A stretch of 64,000 bases of DNA, from positions 6,917,077 through 6,981,076 of the forward strand of contig NW_022145604.1 of NCBI RefSeq assembly GCF_000002235.5, given 5' to 3'. Origin of the DNA: Strongylocentrotus purpuratus. Its lineage: Eukaryota > Echinodermata > Echinoidea > Camarodonta > Strongylocentrotidae. Both the position numbers and the translations under genes were made by a program. Below, piece after piece: positions 22,446 through 36,029 of the stretch. Numbering within the stretch: the first letter of the stretch is position 1; every line of letters starts with the position of its first letter. Under the pieces are notes generated by a model. The model saw only the letters and a list, made by a program, of their open reading frames with translations, was not told the origin of the DNA and did not search any database.

Positions 22446-22655
22446 GTGCTCAGGGAGTGCACCTCACATAAAATATTATTACAATTTTTTATTTTCAAAT
22501 TTCATTACTGATAACTGAAGTGAAAATATGGCGTGTATATTTACTCAGTAGTCTGAATGAACGCCATAAACTACTACCAACAAAACAGCAACAACAACAT
22601 AGAAATAATTGTCGACTGTACATTGAGGTTCAAGATCCTCCGCCATCCACGCGCG

Positions 22656-22688
<33 letters not shown>

Positions 22689-22706
22689 TACCTCAGATTT
22701 TGCATT

Positions 22707-23153
22707 TTGTGTGCGTACTTTTGTACCCGCTCATTTCTGCACACTGCTATATTAATCACAAAGTACGTACCGTACGGTACGCACATCGACGAAAGCTCTT
22801 ACGAATTGCGAAGAACATCATTATTGCCATTAGAAACCACTATCAACATCATTACTGGACGTGAACCGTTAAGGAATACTTCTTCTAGGGGAAACATTCG
22901 TGGAATATCACTGACAGGACATACAAAATGTGAGTATGACCATCTTCTATGCACTAAATGTGTGAAAACATGTTATGAGATTGAAAGTGGAGGGTGCCTG
23001 TGTACACCGTATGTTTCGACGGCAGCCCTGGCCCTGCCTGCCGAGGCGCGGCGAGAATTATGTGATATCACTGCACTCGTCAAGTCGGGCCAAAGAGATA
23101 AACGCTGTGATTTTGGGTTGGGCCAAGGCAAGGCATTGATTGTGAATGACTGA
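22707..23153 (+). other. Unassigned 148-codon open frame with Cys-rich middle
   Basis: An open frame in sequence less repetitive than its neighbours. Its middle reads CEYDHLLCTKCVKTCYEIES, then GGCLC, with cysteine spacing loosely like a small zinc-binding fold. I do not recognise a family. The 5' part runs out of a poly-C-bearing repeat (22655-22690). It may be a first exon, a UTR or chance. Confidence 0.2.
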
Positions 23154-23644
23154 TGGTGTAGTGCCTAGTGGTCCACCACTGATGGTAATTGTGCTGTGTG
23201 ACACAAGATGAGATTATTATAAAATCAATAGAGATTTGATTTTATGGTACATTTTCAGGAATATGGTAATTACACAAATACTTCAACCAGTATTCAGCTT
23301 CCTTGCCTCACACTGATCATTTCAGTATTGGCAGTCTGTGGCAAATGACAATTGATATTACAAAAGTTATTGTTACTTATGTTAGACCCTATTTTATTCT
23401 TGATATCTATTGTGTTTTTGCTTTTCTGTGCCTGGAATCACTCTTATAAAACATGCTGACACGATTTACTGTACTGATTTGTAGCCTATAGTCTACGTAT
23501 ACTTACTTTTAATTTACTGTTTACTAATTTAAGTGATAAATTTCTTGGTCATTGTGCATGTGCTCCAATTTGTATCATGGATAATCGTTGTTGTTGGTTG
23601 TATTTTTGGTGCTTAGAAAATGTGAAGGTCCCATATATGGCCTC

Positions 23645-23906
23645 GGGCATTTAAAGAAGAAGAAGAGAAGAATAAAAAGAAGAAGAATAAGAAAACAATA
23701 AAGAAGAGAAAGAAGAGAAAGAAGAAAAAGAAGAAAAAAAAAGGAAAAGAAGGAAGAGAAGGAGAAGAACAAGAGGAAGTAAAAGAAGAAAGATAGGGGA
23801 GGAGGAGTGAAAAGAAGAAAAGGGAGGGGAATATGATGAGCAGATATAGGAGGAGAAGAAGAAGATGGAGAATCATGAGCAGTAGAACTTGAGCTTCTGT
23901 GGGAAG

Positions 23907-23941
<35 letters not shown>

Positions 23942-23955
23942 GTTGGGGGGGGGGG
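23645..23955. repeat. Polypurine tract (GAA/GAG) ending in (GA)n and poly-G
   Basis: About 300 bases almost wholly A/G on the plus strand, finishing with (AG)n at 23910-23938 and a G10 run. Leu/Phe/Ser-rich minus frames are artefacts. Confidence 0.88.
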
Positions 23956-23959
23956 CAAT

Positions 23960-26427
23960 CAAAAGGGATAACAGAGATGAATATGAGGCTGATATGAAAT
24001 CAGAAATCATGTTCCAAAATGTTTAACTTGTTCTTTAATCTTTATACTGTACATTTATACCAAATATAGATCATAAACGTGGACAAAATTATGATGTCAT
24101 GCATTTGGCAGATGCTTGCCAAGTTTTATTTTGTGCATGTTTCATATTGTGGTTATGGATTAAATGACTCAGCGAAGTTGGAATGGGGCCCATCACTCAG
24201 CTGCTCCACAGTTACTTCAATTAATATTTTGACACATATCCAACACTGGGAAGATAGTAAAGGCAACCATTTTCAGTTATTTCTAAACAATTGTTGGTAC
24301 ATGTAGATATTCACCATACTGTAAGTTTACATGTAGGTGAACTCAAACTGTACAATAAAATGTAGTATCTTACCAATCAGTAATTATATTATTAGTCCTG
24401 TGAAAGACAACATACAGGTGCTAGTAAAATCCATGGTAAAACCTAACAAAACATACCTGTACAATGTTGCCCTGTATGATCACATCCATTTGAAATCAAA
24501 TGAAATCCAATAATCCATCCTTTAGGCTTTACTGGGAATCTGGGATGAGTTGCAAACATTTTCTTTTGATTGAAGGAATATTTATTTGATAGACCACTAC
24601 AAATTGTAGTTTAAGTCACATTTGGTAGTCTATAAAGTGACCGTAAAGAATATTGGTAGTAATGTTAAAGGAGAAATCTGTCCAAATAGAGAAAGAGAAG
24701 TTTTACTGTGAATCTGTGACTCACTTTCAAGTTCTGCGTAGCTTATGATTGATGTCAAACTCAAATGCATCCATGCCTTTTACATTATACCTGACCCACA
24801 TTCTTAAGAGCAATTTTAGATACCGATAAGAATGTAACGCTGACTGAGATGTGGCCTTATTTCAGGCTTTTGAAACTATCATTGCAGGCTATAAAAAGAA
24901 ATGCAAGTCAGGGCTCTAAATTAAATCAGCAGTTATACATGTATGTGTGTCAACTGATGGCCTAAAATAAAGTCCTGTCTTTGTTGCACTAGTGAAAAAA
25001 AGAAGATTTTGTGCAGTTTACTGTTTATTTATGTGTGTGTATACATGTATGTACAGTACATGTAAATGACTACCAAAAGATAAAGTTGGCAGCCTACATG
25101 TTTAAGCAATCTACATGATGTACAATTATAAATTACCCATCTGGCAACCCAAATAAAAAGCTATAATACGAAAGCCCTGGACAAATTTCTGTCTGTATTT
25201 GGAACATTTTGAAGAGAAATGGAGACTAGTACCACTGCAGATGTTATCAGTGGGTATCAAAATGTGGGCCAAGATAAGCTTCAGAAACACATTCGGGGAG
25301 GAAGTTGTACATTATTGGGCAATGAAAGAGAATGAAAAATGGACATGGTGTCTTGGGACAGAGGCCAGACAATAATTGGTTTTAGGGATGATGTTGGTAA
25401 TGTCTGGAAGAGCCATCAGTCCGGAGATCTTGATGGGCTGCAGTTCAAGAACTGGAGCGGCAGATTTCCCCTTTTTTGTTGTGGGAGGGGATTTGGGGGG
25501 GGGGGGTGGGGGGGGGGGGAAACAGCCAATGCATCCTGTTGAAATTCAAGTTTCTGCTAGGAAGAGTTAAGCATCTTTTGTCTTTTTACACTCTTTTTCT
25601 GATCCTATGGTGAAACCAGACGTGCATGTATAGTCTCAGCGGAACATATCCCTGAGTGAAATACACTGAATTTTCAGTCTAGGGTCATACCATGGATGTA
25701 CATGTACATGTATGTACATGTACATGTAGGCCCACATGTACTGTAGCTGCAATACCGGTACACAAGTTCCAATTTGTGCTCCTCTCCGTTTTGAGTGTTT
25801 TCTTGTCAGACAATTTGGTGTTAAAAGGCACCAGACGTTATAGTACATGTACAGGGTACTTCTGTCCTATTGTTGTTGTTGTTATTTGTCAGAGAATTTT
25901 GGAGGTAAATTGGCACTGCAAAATTCCTGATGAACCTGTTAAAGAGAAAAGAATATTGTGCTCCTGTTTGGCAAACTCCTGGATGCACCCCTGCTTGAGC
26001 AGTGTGCTATCAGGCAGCACCAGACATCAGCTGGTCCCGCTTTGCACCAGTGGCCTTCCTTGGCTTTACCTTGGCTTTAAAACTGTCCAGTGTCCACCCC
26101 ATTCAACCTGCATGGCGCAGTTCTAGAAGACTAGAAGTGTTCTTGCATTCATTTTCTACATGTACAAGTGTACATGTTTGTGCTTTGCTTTAATAGCTTA
26201 ATGTATTTTCAAGAAATCTTTGAGCCCCCATCCCCCTTTTAGAACTTTACTGAACACTAGCTGTTTTACAACTTAACACAATTTTTTTTGGTCATGTTAA
26301 GACTTTCTACATATTTTGTATCTGCTGGTCAGTGGTACTGTAAGTGGTTAACTTTTGTATGGACAGTCCTGCACATGCTTACGGATGAGATCCATACTTT
26401 TAAAGCCTAACGCCAAAGGGTACCATT
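23960..26427. other. Intergenic, TACATGTA-rich, no recognisable gene
   Basis: Many single and clustered TACATGTA octamers (e.g. around 25050 and 25699-25727), a TACCGGTA at 25753-25760 and an interrupted poly-G run near 25496-25519. Frames at 25339-25542 and 25692-26126 have no recognisable domain. Confidence 0.4.
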
Positions 26428-26438
26428 TTATATGTTTA

Positions 26439-26639
26439 CTCTCTTTAAAAAAAAGAGTGAATTTTCACTCTATTTTCACTTTCTTGGGAGTGACGTCCGT
26501 GATCACTTGTTTAGGAGTGAAAATCGATTGATTTTAGGGTGCTCTCTAAGAAGAAAAGAGTGAATGTTCACTCGATTTTCACTACATTTTCACTCTCCAG
26601 AGGAGTGACGTCCGTGATCACTCGATTTTTTTTAGAGAG
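26439..26639. mobile_element. Small MITE flanked by TA (about 200 bp)
   Basis: TA|CTCTCTTTAAAAAAAAGAGT at the left and TTTTTTTTAGAGAG|TA at the right. Internally duplicated: the segment gagtga..ttcactc..gagtgacgtccgtgatcac occurs twice. Confidence 0.72.
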
Positions 26640-26977
26640 TATAAAAGAAGATTGATTTGTATTTGATTTGACTGACCTCCATCACAGGACAACGAGAGAA
26701 AAAGACATTGAAATTTTAAATGATTTCATAGTAAGCATTGCCAACAATTTATTTTCAGAGATTTTTTGTTCCCATTTATATTTAAAAAAAGTCACTTTCA
26801 TTTGCTTTTAAACCATACAATGTAGATGTAAAAATATTGAAATTTACCCTAAGGGCCTACATGTGTACATGTTAGTCCCTGAAAGTTGGAGATGTGTGAA
26901 CGCAGATTATGGCCCTCCCCAATTTGTACACACCTTTCTAGTATAAAATATGTATGAGTAAACACATAATCCATGTG

Positions 26978-27280
26978 TATCTCAGCTGGACCTGCTTCAT
27001 GTTCACACTAGTTGCTTGTCTTTCAACTTTCAACCAGCCCATCTCCGGTTCCAAACAACACATTTTCAAAATGTACATGAATTCATCTTTAAAGTCCCAC
27101 AAGATATGAGAAAAGATGAAGGAGTATTTAGATCCAAAGGGTATTCAAAATTCACAGTTCCTGGAAACAAATTATAATTTCTTTTAAATGAAAAAGAAAG
27201 AAAAAAGCATGTCTATCTCAGGTGGGCCTGCTTCATGTTCACACTACACATGTACATGTAGTTGCTTGTCTTTCAACTTT
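26978..27280. repeat. Short direct duplication, 236 bp apart
   Basis: A stretch of about 53 bases around cctgcttcatgttcacacta at 26978-27030 recurs at 27214-27280. The second copy has a 14-base gain (27247-27260) made of CA plus two CATGTA-type units between 'cacacta' and 'gttgc'. Confidence 0.8.
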
Positions 27281-27282
27281 TA

Positions 27283-28643
27283 TTCAGCCGATGGGTTTTG
27301 TATGCTTATAAAATTAATCATCAGAAATGATATATAAACTTATGTTTACAACAAACTTTTACTGTTCAAATATTCAAGCATTCCAGTGGTCATTGGAATA
27401 TATATATCTATCATCTTGTTTGTCAAACGTTCTTTACATTGTATATAGTTTTTGGAAGTTTATTGTAACATAAACATATTATTTTTTACAGTGCTTCATT
27501 GAAGTGGAAATTGGAAACCAACAGGATGTTTATAGCTATTTACATACATGTATGATTTATCTATCAAACAAAACATGTTATTTGATCTGAGTATTATACC
27601 AAGTAGAGGAAATAATGAGGTCTAGGCGTGTAATGTGTACCTGCTCACATTGAAATTATCATTTTTTCTCTTGAATTGGTGGTCATTAAATCCGTTGAAC
27701 CAGTGAAACATTTAGACTAAAATTGATTATAACTATTGGAGGGAAATACATTTTTATGAATGTGTGACTCACCCTTTACACAATGAATAATTCACAACCT
27801 CACAGTAATTGAAAAATACATGCCAATCAAGAAAAAAAATGAACCAAGTGTGATACAATGTACATTGTGCGTGTTCAAGTACTTAAGTAATGTTATCATG
27901 TTCTGAGAAACTTGTACCGTATGCTATTGTACGCACTATCTTTGGAATGCTGTGGATATAAATATACATGTACACTGTAGTGATTTCTGCCACATACAGT
28001 AGTTTACTTGAGGTTCGGAGTAATGGTGCGTGCGCATACAACATTTGTAATTGTGTAAAAACACCAAACTTTGGAGGAATTTAAAGTTGATAATATGGGA
28101 GGAAAACAAATCAAAAGATTTTTATGCCAAAGTTAAATGTGGAATTTTTATTAAAGCAAATACATGTACATGTAGGATGTCAAAGATTGACAAGAACGTG
28201 GTGAATTTCCGCCTGACATAAAAATGCATACATGTACATGTACATGTACAAGTTTACCGGAAGTTCAAAATGTGTAATTGTGTCAACATATCAAAATACA
28301 AAGCATTTATTGTTGGTGATATGGAGGAAAACAAATAAATTACTCTTATACCAAACAAAAGCATTGATAATAAAGCAAGTAGAATGTCAAAGATTTGTCA
28401 TCAACGACCACTAAAGCCACATTTGTTGATCAATAAGTAGCGCACTTTCTTTGTTTGGGGGCAGTGAATCATAAGAGTGCTTGAAAGGTATTTAATACCA
28501 TGACAATAAATACATTCCATGGGACTAAGTAATCCATTCGGTTGTAACTTAATTACTCAACAGAGACTGGCCTAACCTTGTTTTGTACTTGTGCGTACAT
28601 GTACCGGTCTGTGGGTGGAACTCCTACACCGAGCCTGCTATTA
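27283..28643. other. Intergenic, nothing recognised
   Basis: AT-rich DNA with TACATG arrays (e.g. 28229-28250). No element ends or frames of note. Confidence 0.4.
28229..28250. repeat. (TACATG)n array
   Basis: Three to four TACATG units. Comparable arrays are at 29852-29874, 33668-33694, 37811-37830 and 44444-44464. Confidence 0.9.
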
Positions 28644-28962
28644 GTCCTGGCTTCATCAGCTCGAGATTGCCAAATATCCAGCTATTTGAGCTATCCCGAT
28701 CACAAACTATCCAGTTAAATTGCGTCTTCATCAGCCCGAAGTTGCAATAAGCGGGATATTTGGTTGAGATAATCATCCCAAGATATCTTGGGCTAGTTTG
28801 CAAAATATCCCGCCATTTGTCCGGTGCGTCTTCACCAGCCCCATGACTCGCACTATGCACTATGCAACGGTCCAGTCTCGAGCTAATGAAGACGCAATTT
28901 GTAACTTTCCAAATCAGAAAAAGCTGGCTATTTTGGAATCTCGAGCTGATGAAGACAGGCCT
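28644..28962. mobile_element. MITE family C, copy 2
   Basis: Its left half matches the reverse complement of the right half of 8754-9129, and both ends carry catcagctcgag. No coding capacity. Confidence 0.82.
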
Positions 28963-31370
28963 ACTGAGAATGGCAAATGTGAGATATATTTTCTGAACTG
29001 CAGAACTTTTTTTTAGTGGTAGTTTTTATCTTGTCATGTTGTCTTAGAGCGTGAAGGGTGTTATCATTCTGGCTCTCAGTCTAAGGCAATGTGAAATTAC
29101 CTACATGTACATGTAATGTAATGATTAAAGGGGACACCCCTGCTTCTGTAAAAAAAAAAAAACAAAAAACAAAAACAAAACAACAACAACAACAACAAAC
29201 AAACAAAGAAACGTGGCGGCCGAGTAATCCAGTATCCGCCTGTAAGCCTGGGCATGTACTCGAGTACCTCATTACACGCTAATATGCACAGCCTTTCAAT
29301 TTCATTTGAGCTGAACGAAAATGATGACTCCATGAGTGTAACACAACAGGTTGCTATGGTAACAAATGTTGCTATTCACAAAACGAACAACAACATATAG
29401 TTTTGTAGGTGTGGCATGTGGCCCTAGTCAGTACCATTGATTAGGGGAGTTTGGGCAACCCAGTTCAAGTTAGGCACAATATGGAAAATACTGCTTTGTT
29501 GGGCCAGCTTAAAACATAAAAATACATACCGATATGTGGAAGTTGACACCAAGTTAACCAAACTTTATACATAATGGCTCTGCCCAAGGCTCCAACTTAA
29601 AGGCTGTACAACCTTTATGTTAGGTCCAAGAGACCATCTCTATCTAAATATTTATTTCCCTGATAGAAGTACTGTACCTAAATTTCAAGTACCGTACATT
29701 TTATAAACCAACATTTTCATTTGATGGTAATGCATTATGTTCTACAATACAATACAGAATGTGTACCTTGAGAACAATCCTCTTTAATAGATGAACTCAA
29801 TATGAATAAAGAAAGAAATTGAAATTGTAATTGAACATTGGCTACAGCAATGTACATGTACATGTACATGTACTGTAGGACTGCATGCCCATACATAATT
29901 TAGTCCTCCGTTGCAGACAAGTCAAGGACAAAACTCACTATTGACTGGAGAAGGTGGCATGCAATATTCATGGCCCATTCACACGAAAGGGAACATCGTT
30001 TAGAGAAACACCGCTTAGTTAGAAACAGGGACAGAAAAAAGATCATGAACTCATATGAGAGTAGTGCTTGTAGCAAAAGGGGATGAATATCGTCCAAGAT
30101 AACATTTTAAGTTGTAATTTGTAAATTTACTTTTGTACACTGTACCGGTAAGTTGCCGATTGATGTAGTGGTATGCAGATCAGGGTTTCTGTGCATGTAC
30201 TTGTACTTTATGCATGCATACATGTATAAGTGTATGCTGATTTGTCTAACTGGCCGTAACCAGATAAATTACTTTGTATAGAAAGCTGTTAGGGTTAGGG
30301 AAGGTACATGTATGTTCGCATGGTAAATTAACTTTTCTTTTCTTCTTCTCTTCCTTCATTACCTGTACAATATATACAATATAAAATAATGCTCAACCTT
30401 GTTGTGTAGGCTATAAAACTTGTTCTTTGACTTTTTTGGGGGGTACGTTTACACGAGAGAAGTTTGATTTCTTTAATAGCTTATCGGTGATCACACAAAA
30501 AAAATCATATATTTTTCTTCGTGTGAACAAGGGTGAATCTTTCAATTAATTATCTAGACCTGCATCTGTGTATACCGTCCAAACTTGGCAAATGTTACAC
30601 ACATTTTTCAGTTAGTTGTATCGTACATCGTGCTTGATTAACAAGGGAAATCAAATTGATTGGTGGCTTCAATAAATGATGAGGCCTATGGCAGTATTGA
30701 TCGGTTTATTTCTAGAAAGCCTCGAGAAGCACTCTTTTTACGCCTAGCGAAGCCTTGATCACACTATTTTGTGTGTTTTATCTACGGATATAAAACAAGT
30801 GCTTTTTGGAGTGGAAGTGCTTTTTGGAGTGGAAGCACTCAATTATTCAGGAAGAGCAGTCGTTTGAAAAGATGTAGGGATGGGCAACATGACAATGACG
30901 CATTCTTGTTTCAGATCCAAACGAAGGATGGTGCGATATATGAAAGATTAATTTATTTGACAAAGAGCCAGTACAATAAAATGATGTACATGTACATGTA
31001 CCGGTACATGTATCTCCCTGCATATATATAACATTGTGATAAATGCTCTTAGCCTCTTGAATGATGAACATGTAAATTGCATCTACAAAGAAATTGATGA
31101 ATAGTGTACATATAGAGGCAATGCCTTCATTTTGACACTAAAGATTTACAGAAATCATCTACAGTTTAAGATTGGACTGAGTTCATGTAATTCTGTAGTG
31201 CTATACACACATGTACATTTAGATTAGCACATATGTTTATATAAATACATATAAACAGAAATATACATGTACATGTACACCTGTATGTTTGTATATATTT
31301 TTTTACACATATTATATACACACAGACATGAAATCCAGGGATACGTCGCCTTATGAGAACCAGAAAGGCA
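28963..31370. other. Intergenic, no recognisable gene
   Basis: Includes poly-A/CAA-rich DNA at 29148-29205, TACATG arrays, and a duplicated 18-mer gtgctttttggagtggaa at about 30801/30818. No credible coding frame. Confidence 0.4.
30987..31012. repeat. Mixed TACATG/TACCGG array
   Basis: Five TA dinucleotides separated by four 4-base cores in the order CATG, CATG, CCGG, CATG. Contains TACCGGTA at 30999-31006. Confidence 0.92.
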
Positions 31371-31912
31371 ATAAAGGTACTACATGTATGTCCCTTTTGC
31401 AGCCAACCTCAAATGCTGTAGAACTTTGCAGGAATTATGAATATGTCATGTATGTCCTATCTGTGAAATTTAAACGTTAGTAGTGTCCTCATATTCAAAT
31501 TATGCAAGGAAACCCGTTTACTTGCTAGACTTCACTGTCACTGTCAGACACTATATTGAGTGACTGACTTGCTTTTTTTCTGCTTTGGTAATAACATACA
31601 TGAAAAGAGTTGTAAAGGGTACATGTACATGAGCATTTGTCTACATCAATAACCCACTTCTTGTGATGGCCAAGATTAAACTGATTGAATCTTTGCGCAG
31701 CATAAAACGTATGACCATTCGGGGCAATTGTCTGACAATCAAGACTATTACTTTTGGGCTCTATAGCCCTAAAGTCGATTTGACAACTAATAGTCGTTAT
31801 TTTCCCACTTGAAGACATTTTCAAGCCCCACCTTTTTTAGGGAAGTTCCAAATTAGTATTATCTTTCAAATGCAGTTGGAATTTAACTTTTTCATTTTTT
31901 TGGCCTGCAAAT
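31371..31912. mobile_element. MITE family D, copy 2
   Basis: Same orientation as 9880-10423. Its left inverted repeat is interrupted by a 6-bp TACATG-type gain (31382-31387), and its right inverted repeat is missing after 'tgcaaat'. A truncated or partially deleted copy. Confidence 0.85.
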
Positions 31913-33702
31913 CCAACGTTTAGTGGCTTTCGTGGATGTACAGACATAAGGTAGATAGGGAAGATACATGTATGCTCTACTTTGTTTCAGATTGTGAAGT
32001 CTGTAGCCGAGTCATTGTACATGTAGTGCGCAGATACATGTAGTTAACAGAGATTTCTAAAAATACTACTTGTACAATCCAGACTGAGTCCCTTTCTCAT
32101 CAACATTTCACACAGTGACCCTTGTAGCATTTACTCTCACAGCAAGGCATTTTCCAGTCTTTCATCAATGGACAATCATGAACATATTTTGTCATTAGAA
32201 TCGCCTAGCCACAGCTGAGGATGGGGCCCAGGGTTGGGTTACAACGCTGCGACATTTTGCTGGTAACAACAAAAATATTTGGTTTCGCTGACGATATGTC
32301 CCCGAATCTGATCAATGTTCCGTGCCGGCGGAGCCAGGACGTTCGCGACGCATCAATTTCCGCGTAACTTAATGAGGCTTGATCTATTCCTAGTGGGCTT
32401 AGCGTAGAGATTACTGGTAATGAATTTGACTGTATTGCCAATGATAGATTGCTGTATATAATCTCAACACAGCAGATTTTTTAATGGAAGATAGATGTAT
32501 CTTGTCATCTAAAGAATTGAAAGTCCTTTGAATTATCCGATTGTTATTATATGTTAAAAAAGAGAACGGCTTGCGCTTTATGCAATGCAAAGTCCATGTA
32601 CTTGCACTTGTGCGAGGCAATTCTAGATATGTACTTAATTCATAGATATACATGTATACAGTGTATATCATCCATTGCAAAATGATATGAGTTAATACCC
32701 CTCTTGCTCTCGATCAGCCATTGATGCACACTCAACTTCTTTAAAATGGCTTTCCAATATTGAGGGCAAAGGATGGTGAGGCACGTTTTAGAAATCAAGA
32801 TGAGCATTCATAAACATTTATTTTGTACAAGTTTCTGTAATATACAGGGGCACTGTAAATGTACAAATGTACATGTCACGTTTTTTGCATAGAGTCAATA
32901 AATTTTTTGATTGATTACATATTACATGTACATGTGAATACATTTAAATGGAATATAATTAAGTAAAGATGCGTAGATATATTCCCCCAACATCATTTCA
33001 ACTTTACATTGCCATGTACCTATTTCAATGTGCAGTGCTTTTTTACTTTCATTTTCAGCAAAATTTAGTCAATTAGCTATCTTTTTGATAATGTTTAAAC
33101 TTCACAATTCACAATAACTACCAAACTACCGGTAGATTTTTTCTTTGACAATACAAATTTTCAGTTCCCAGTTTTGTCTCTAAAAAAAGAAGTACAAGTA
33201 TGGACAATGTACATTAAACTATCATTTGTACATTTGTAGTTAATCTATATTTGATTCATATTGGATTGATATCAACATTCACAGACAAATGAATAGAACA
33301 TGAAATTATATTTTAATTTTAGCAGCAGTTGGATAGCAGTTAGCAGCCACCTGCCACCAACTTCTGTCAATCATAATGAACTGTAGGGCTGTTGTTATAT
33401 TGGTGTACCGGTATATTGCACACAAGGCCTGCCAAATTATGTATCATTTTTCTTGGAAATCTCCCAAAGAGATATGAATTTGTAGAGGAAAGGGTATCAA
33501 ATTAAATGGAGATACATGTATGGGGGTGGGGGGGGGGGGCACATGAACTCCACATTTTTAAAAAATGTTTATATTTGGTTTTGCTGTCTAATAAAGGGGG
33601 CATGTTTATCTGCCAATGTCTTACTTTTAGTATGCAGGGCTCAACATTAACAAGTGCCCGGGACACATACATGTACATGTACATGTACATGTACACCCTG
33701 TA
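31913..33702. other. Intergenic, with a GC-richer block at about 32195-32400
   Basis: The 32.2-32.4 kb block has a 78-codon minus frame (32205-32441) and is richer in CpG than its surroundings, but encodes nothing I recognise. The remainder is AT-rich with TACATG arrays and a poly-G run near 33524-33538. Confidence 0.35.
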
Positions 33703-34577
33703 CAGGGGTGGTATTCTGAACATTGTTGTAAGTTTTGTGTTATCTTTTGTTGTATCTTCCAGAAATAACACAGCGCTAATATTGTTGTAAGTTGGTATTC
33801 TGAACATCATTTTATCCCTGTGTTATCTCTCGAAGGACCGCCTCTATCTTATCTTTGACCACTGTTGACACGCCCATTTGTATGAACCCTACCAATCAAA
33901 ATGTGTTTTATATAAGCATTATAAGTAGGTCAACCAATAAGAATACTCTATGCCATATCTGAAGATGCGCCTGGCGCATACTAATCTTGGGCGTAATTAG
34001 TTATTTGAGCATTATTACGCGCGTCATCATTATGCGCTGTTGAATGTGGATCATGAAGACAAATCACGCTTTCACCATATTGGTTAAGATGAGAGCATTA
34101 AAATCGTCATATCCTAGCATGTAATATCTTAGAAAGTTCTCATCTGTGATGTTTCCGGTCAACACACAATCTTCTTCTAACTCGTCTATTGGCTCGAAGT
34201 TGGTTCTGGGCAAAAAATATTGCCGCCATTATATCACCACAAAAGATACAACAACCCCCTACCTGTTGTAAATATTGTTGTAAATACCATGCAAGATAAG
34301 ATAAGATAAACGATACAACAACTTTCAGAATACCAATTATCTCGACATATTATCTCCCGTGCGCATATGCAAATGAGGATTAAATGCCACTTTATTAATA
34401 ATACGCACAAGTACAAGCGCACCAAAGTATGAGCGCAGGCGCGGCCAATAAAATTAGAGAAAAGATACAACAAAAGATAAAACAAAAGTTACAACAATGT
34501 TCAGAATACCAACTTTATCTTATCTCCAAAGATACAACAATATTAGAGATAACACAGGGTTCAGAATACTGCCCCAG
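33703..34577. mobile_element. MITE family A, copy 2
   Basis: Same orientation and near-identical to 2610-3498. It lacks two TACATG-type hexamers present in copy 1. Its flanks (gtgcccgggacacatac left, gtgcctggaacacatac right) resemble each other, suggesting insertion into or beside a duplicated sequence. Confidence 0.88.
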
Positions 34578-35655
34578 GTGCCTGGAACACATACAGTGTA
34601 GGTACCTGTTATCTGTATTAATGTCTAGACTCCCAAAGTTATGAAGTTTTCTACAAAGGGCTATAATGCATATAACACTGCCAGAGCTCTTTTTTGATTT
34701 TACCAGAGCATTTCTTGAGCTTTCGAGAGTAAATCACTCGTCGCGCAGGACTGTGTATGTTTTTGCCGACATGTAGACTACAAAATCTATGGCCCTATCC
34801 ATAGTCCATACCATTATTTGAGGGATATGCAAAGGAAGTGTAGTGTAACCCTAGTAGACGAGTAGCAGAGTAGTGGCATCAGATGTCACTTTTCCTTCCA
34901 TTTACAATCAACAAGATCATCTAACGTACTATATTAAAGGTACGATGTACATTGACTACTGTACAGTTTACTTGTGTTAACAAAGATTATGATAAAAGCA
35001 TTGACTCCACTTTTAATATCAAATTTGATGATTGAATAATATACGATTCATATTTCTTTTAAAAGTTGCACAGTTTAGTAAATGACTTATAAAAACTATC
35101 TCCCTTTTGAGCATTAATCACAATACATATATGTAATAATTTACTTACAGTGTATTTTGTTTTAATGTTTCCTTCTCTTCTCTTCCTACATTTGTATATC
35201 TCCTTAATGTTAACATGTGTATAAATATTGCTTATTGTTTTTTAAATGTATCTGTTACAAGGTCATTTCTTACAAGCCTTTCTGACTTTCTGTGCTTTTT
35301 ATGATCCTGCCATTTTGATATACCGGTGCAAAAATGATTTGCCATTGACTTTATATGCATTGTTTTTATAGTGGACAGAAGTGTTTTAATTTGGTTTTAT
35401 TTTATTTGTATTTTAAATTTTTAGCAATTGAATCCCAAACTGATATAGCTGTGTACACTAATAACCCTAATACAGGCTTACAGTTGGACTCCTCCTTCCG
35501 GGCCTCTGTTATGATGTAAGTTAATTAGTCCCAATTAGGAGGACCGAAGACAAGGGTTTACAAAACATCTTTTCCATTGCATATTGTTCCACACTGGCAT
35601 ACTGGAAGAAATTAAGGCAATACATACAGGTCTCAGATTTGTCTCCAAGAAACAT
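34578..35655. other. AT-rich intergenic, nothing recognised
   Basis: No inverted-repeat element or plausible frame seen. Confidence 0.35.
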
Positions 35656-36029
35656 TTAAAGATGAAGTTGAGTTCTGGTCATGCGATTGCATTGTGAAAG
35701 AAACGGTGTGGAACCGACCAGAAAAGGTTGATCATCTAGCATATAAGAATTTTTGTGTATTGCAAGGTTCTGGAATCATCAAAATGATAAGAAATTTGGC
35801 CAAGTCTTGGTAAAGTTACAAACACTTGCACAGAAAGATGTATATGGGACTACACCAACACGTGGCGTAAAAAGCATGTTACATGCATATTTAGAATATG
35901 AAGGCATTTGAAGAGCCATGCTTTTCAGGGAACATGTCTTAACTGACGTTCTTCCACACTTGCATTTAAGAATGAGTAATGCTCACAAATTATTTTTCAC
36001 CTCTTCCCTGAACTCAACCTTCTCTTTAA
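35656..36029. mobile_element. MITE family F, copy 1 (about 375 bp)
   Basis: TTAAAGATGAAGTTGAGTTC at the left; gaactcaaccttctctttaa at the right: inverted ends with TTAA. The body matches 38482-38808 and 48589-48996, both inverted, and a fragment at 62981-63070. Confidence 0.85.
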
